Assembly: GCF_014518425.1 (NCBI RefSeq)
Contig: NZ_JACVCU010000001.1
Span: forward strand, 1,364,001-1,428,000
Reading direction: 5' to 3'
DNA: 64,000 nucleotides
From: Terrabacter sp. MAHUQ-38
Lineage (GTDB): Bacteria > Actinomycetota > Actinomycetes > Actinomycetales > Dermatophilaceae
A model generated the notes under the pieces. That model had not been told where the DNA came from. It saw only the letters and a list, made by a program, of their open reading frames with translations, and ran no database searches. Of the stretch, positions 60,507-64,000 are shown one piece after another. Numbering within the stretch: the stretch's first letter is position 1; each line of letters starts with the position of its first letter. Position numbers and translations under genes: made by a program.

Positions 60507-60910
60507 GCGGCAACCTGCTCGGCATCCCGGAGACGCGACTCGCCGTCGACCCGGCCGCCGAGAAGCTCGACTCCGGGGTCGACCCGGTGACAGTCGCCTC
60601 CACCCACCCGGCGAGCTCGCTCGCGTGGGCGGTGCTCGCCGAGGACGCGCTGGCCGAGGGTGACCGCGACGTCGAGGCGTACGCGTACGCCCGCACCGGC
60701 TACCACCGCGCCCTCGACTCGCTGCGCAAGTCCGGCTGGCGCGGCCAGGGGCCGGTGCCGTGGTCGCACGAGCCGAACCGTGGGTTCCTGCGGGCGCTCG
60801 CCGCGCTCGCCCGCGCCGCGCGGGCGATCGGCGAGACCGACGAGGAGGCGCGTTGCGCACAGTTCCTCCGCGACTCCAGCCCCGAGGCTGCCCGCGAGCT
60901 CGGCTTCTGA
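60503..60910 (+). CDS. DUF3151 family protein
   Basis: The 135-aa actinobacterial protein has GIPETRLAVDP, VASTHPASSLAWAVLAEDAL, YAYARTGYHRALDSLRKSGWRG and VPWSHEPNRGFLRALAALARAARAIGE. Its role is unknown, but linkage to fba is common in actinobacteria. The GTG overlaps the fba stop by 4 bases, and a strong terminator follows. Confidence 0.9.
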   Translation: MSGNLLGIPETRLAVDPAAEKLDSGVDPVTVASTHPASSLAWAVLAEDALAEGDRDVEAYAYARTGYHRALDSLRKSGWRGQGPVPWSHEPNRGFLRALAALARAARAIGETDEEARCAQFLRDSSPEAARELGF

Positions 60911-60922
60911 ACCGTCACCGGG

Positions 60923-60964
60923 AGGTCCGGGTGTCAGTGGTCAACCACTGACACCCGGACCTTT
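60923..60964 (+). terminator. strong terminator after fba-DUF3151
   Basis: AGGTCCGGGTGTCAGTGGT pairs with its exact complement over 19 bases around a 2-base centre (effectively a TCAA loop), followed by TT. It is the strongest hairpin in the window. Confidence 0.85.
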
Positions 60965-61076
60965 CCGTTGACACCTGTCCTGAGCGCTGTCCACATCCCC
61001 GCGCCCGCGGTCGGCGCTGTCCCCAGGTCGCGACCACTGGCTGGGCGGGCCTACCGTCCCGCGGGACGGTCAGCTC

Positions 61077-61985
61077 ATGGACCTCGACCTGGTAGCGCCC
61101 CGGCGCGTGTTCTCGACCGAACGGGCCCGGCAGCTGGGCCTGAGCCGCGCCGAGCTGCGGCGGCACCTGGCCGACGGCACCGTGGTGCGCCTCCACAGGG
61201 GCTGGTACGCGGTGGGCCCGGTCGAGAGCGACCTGCACCGACACCGCCTCCGGGTCGAGGCACTGCTTCAGGAGTATGCCGGCACGGCCGTGGCGACGGG
61301 CGTCTCCGCACTCGTCCGGCTCGGTCTGCCGACGTACCGTCCCGACCTCGGTCGCGTGCAGCTCGTCCTGCTCGACCCGGCGATGCACCGGCACCGCAAG
61401 CCCGACCTCGTCGTCGCGGCAGCGGGCGTCGAGCCGGCGGGCCTCGGCCCGACCCCTCTCGGCACCGTGCACGCGGCCGTGGCCCTCGCGGAGACGGGAC
61501 TGGCGGGCCACCGCGACCTCCTCGTGCCAGCCGATGCGGCGTTGCGGCGTCGGCTCGTGACGCCGACAGACCTCGAGGCAGCCGTCGCGGTGCGGACCAA
61601 CCGGACGGGCATCGCCGCACTCCGGACCGCCGTCGGATGGTGCGACGCCCGCCACGAGTCTCCCGGCGAGACCCTGACCGCATACGTGCTCCGGATGCTC
61701 GGGCACGACCTCGAGCCGCAGTTCTCGGTGCCCGGGTCGGGGCAGTGGACGCCGGGCGGGCAGGGATACCGGGCCGACTTCCGCATCGCCGGCACGCAGG
61801 TCCTGGTCGAGTTCGACGGGCGCCAGAAGTATGCCGAGGCCAAGGACGTGTGGTCCGAGAAGCTGCGCGAGGACCGCATACGGTCGCTCGGATGGGAGGT
61901 CGTGCGGCTCACCTGGGCCGATCTGCGTGACCCTGCCGCGGTGGCGCGTCGCATCGAGCAGGCCATGGCCCGTGCAGCGGCCTGA
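61077..61985 (+). CDS. AbiEi-type N-terminal domain plus DUF559 (Vsr-like nuclease) protein
   Basis: The 302-aa protein has an AbiEi-like winged-helix N-terminus (RVFSTERARQLGLSRAELRRHLADGTVVRLHRGWYAV, about 8-45). The C-terminal DUF559 domain is a PD-(D/E)XK fold: HESPGETLTAYVLRML, YRADFRIAGTQVLVEFDGRQKY and LGWEVVRLTWADL. The middle (about 60-190) is the helical part also seen in abortive-infection type IV TA antitoxins. No AbiEii toxin partner is next to it. Such solitary proteins are abundant in actinobacteria and their activity is unknown. Confidence 0.82.
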   Translation: MDLDLVAPRRVFSTERARQLGLSRAELRRHLADGTVVRLHRGWYAVGPVESDLHRHRLRVEALLQEYAGTAVATGVSALVRLGLPTYRPDLGRVQLVLLDPAMHRHRKPDLVVAAAGVEPAGLGPTPLGTVHAAVALAETGLAGHRDLLVPADAALRRRLVTPTDLEAAVAVRTNRTGIAALRTAVGWCDARHESPGETLTAYVLRMLGHDLEPQFSVPGSGQWTPGGQGYRADFRIAGTQVLVEFDGRQKYAEAKDVWSEKLREDRIRSLGWEVVRLTWADLRDPAAVARRIEQAMARAAA

Positions 61986-62099
61986 CGCAGCGGTCAGCGA
62001 TCCGGCACCGACGTCAGTGGTAGACCGGCCTCCGACGGCCGCAACGGTGACAGGTGCGCGAAGCGGGCAGCGTCCGGGGCACGGGTCTCGAACCGATAA

Positions 62100-64000
<1,901 letters not shown>

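Overview
The window comes from a high-GC actinobacterium. The evidence is the strong G/C third-position bias, many GTG starts, HspR/HAIR heat-shock control, a mycothiol-S-transferase-like (TIGR03086) protein, an LprG/P55-type lipoprotein-exporter pair, a class I lysyl-tRNA synthetase and DUF3151 next to fba. A micrococcal (Intrasporangiaceae-like) source is my inference, not proven. Coding density is high, with about 60 genes. Many neighbours are coupled by 4-nt GTGA/ATGA overlaps, and at least 15 genes have a TANNNT -10 hexamer 6-8 nt before the start codon, which predicts leaderless mRNAs.

Layout. 1-14.75 kb holds metabolic and hypothetical genes: an L-lactate dehydrogenase fragment, an EVE-MarR fusion with a SRPBCC gene, an FAD amine oxidase, a ComB-like phosphatase, a CAP-domain protein, a DsbA/FrnE oxidoreductase, hydrolases, a PhoD phosphatase and a nucleotidyltransferase. 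14.9-21.25 kb is the accessory highlight: three tightly packed genes encoding two trypsin-like proteases and a large STAND NTPase. Small helical adaptor-like modules and a degenerate NTPase domain accompany them. This looks like an NTP-dependent, protease-executed biological-conflict (anti-phage or regulated cell death) module. 21.4-25.6 kb is the dnaK-grpE-dnaJ-hspR operon. It is followed by two ANTAR-output signalling proteins, a small protein and clpB; dnaK and clpB each carry a HAIR operator for HspR.

32.6-49.2 kb contains a HAD hydrolase and membrane protein, the lprG/P55-like pair, xthA, an SDR, pyrE, a lemA/beta-propeller pair, DedA, a polar amino-acid ABC importer ending in a SpoU methyltransferase, and two divergent citrate-synthase-family genes around a palindromic operator. 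49.3-57 kb has a secreted metzincin, an MFS exporter, a NatAB-like ABC exporter with its NarL-type two-component system, and an Xaa-Pro peptidase. 57-64 kb has a second FAD oxidase, a GNAT protein, fba-DUF3151, an AbiEi/DUF559 protein, purA and the start of a class I lysS.

A second notable signal is an octamer, CGGCATAC (reverse GTATGCCG). I found it about 33 times, on both strands, in all reading frames and between genes, but not in the protease/STAND cassette.
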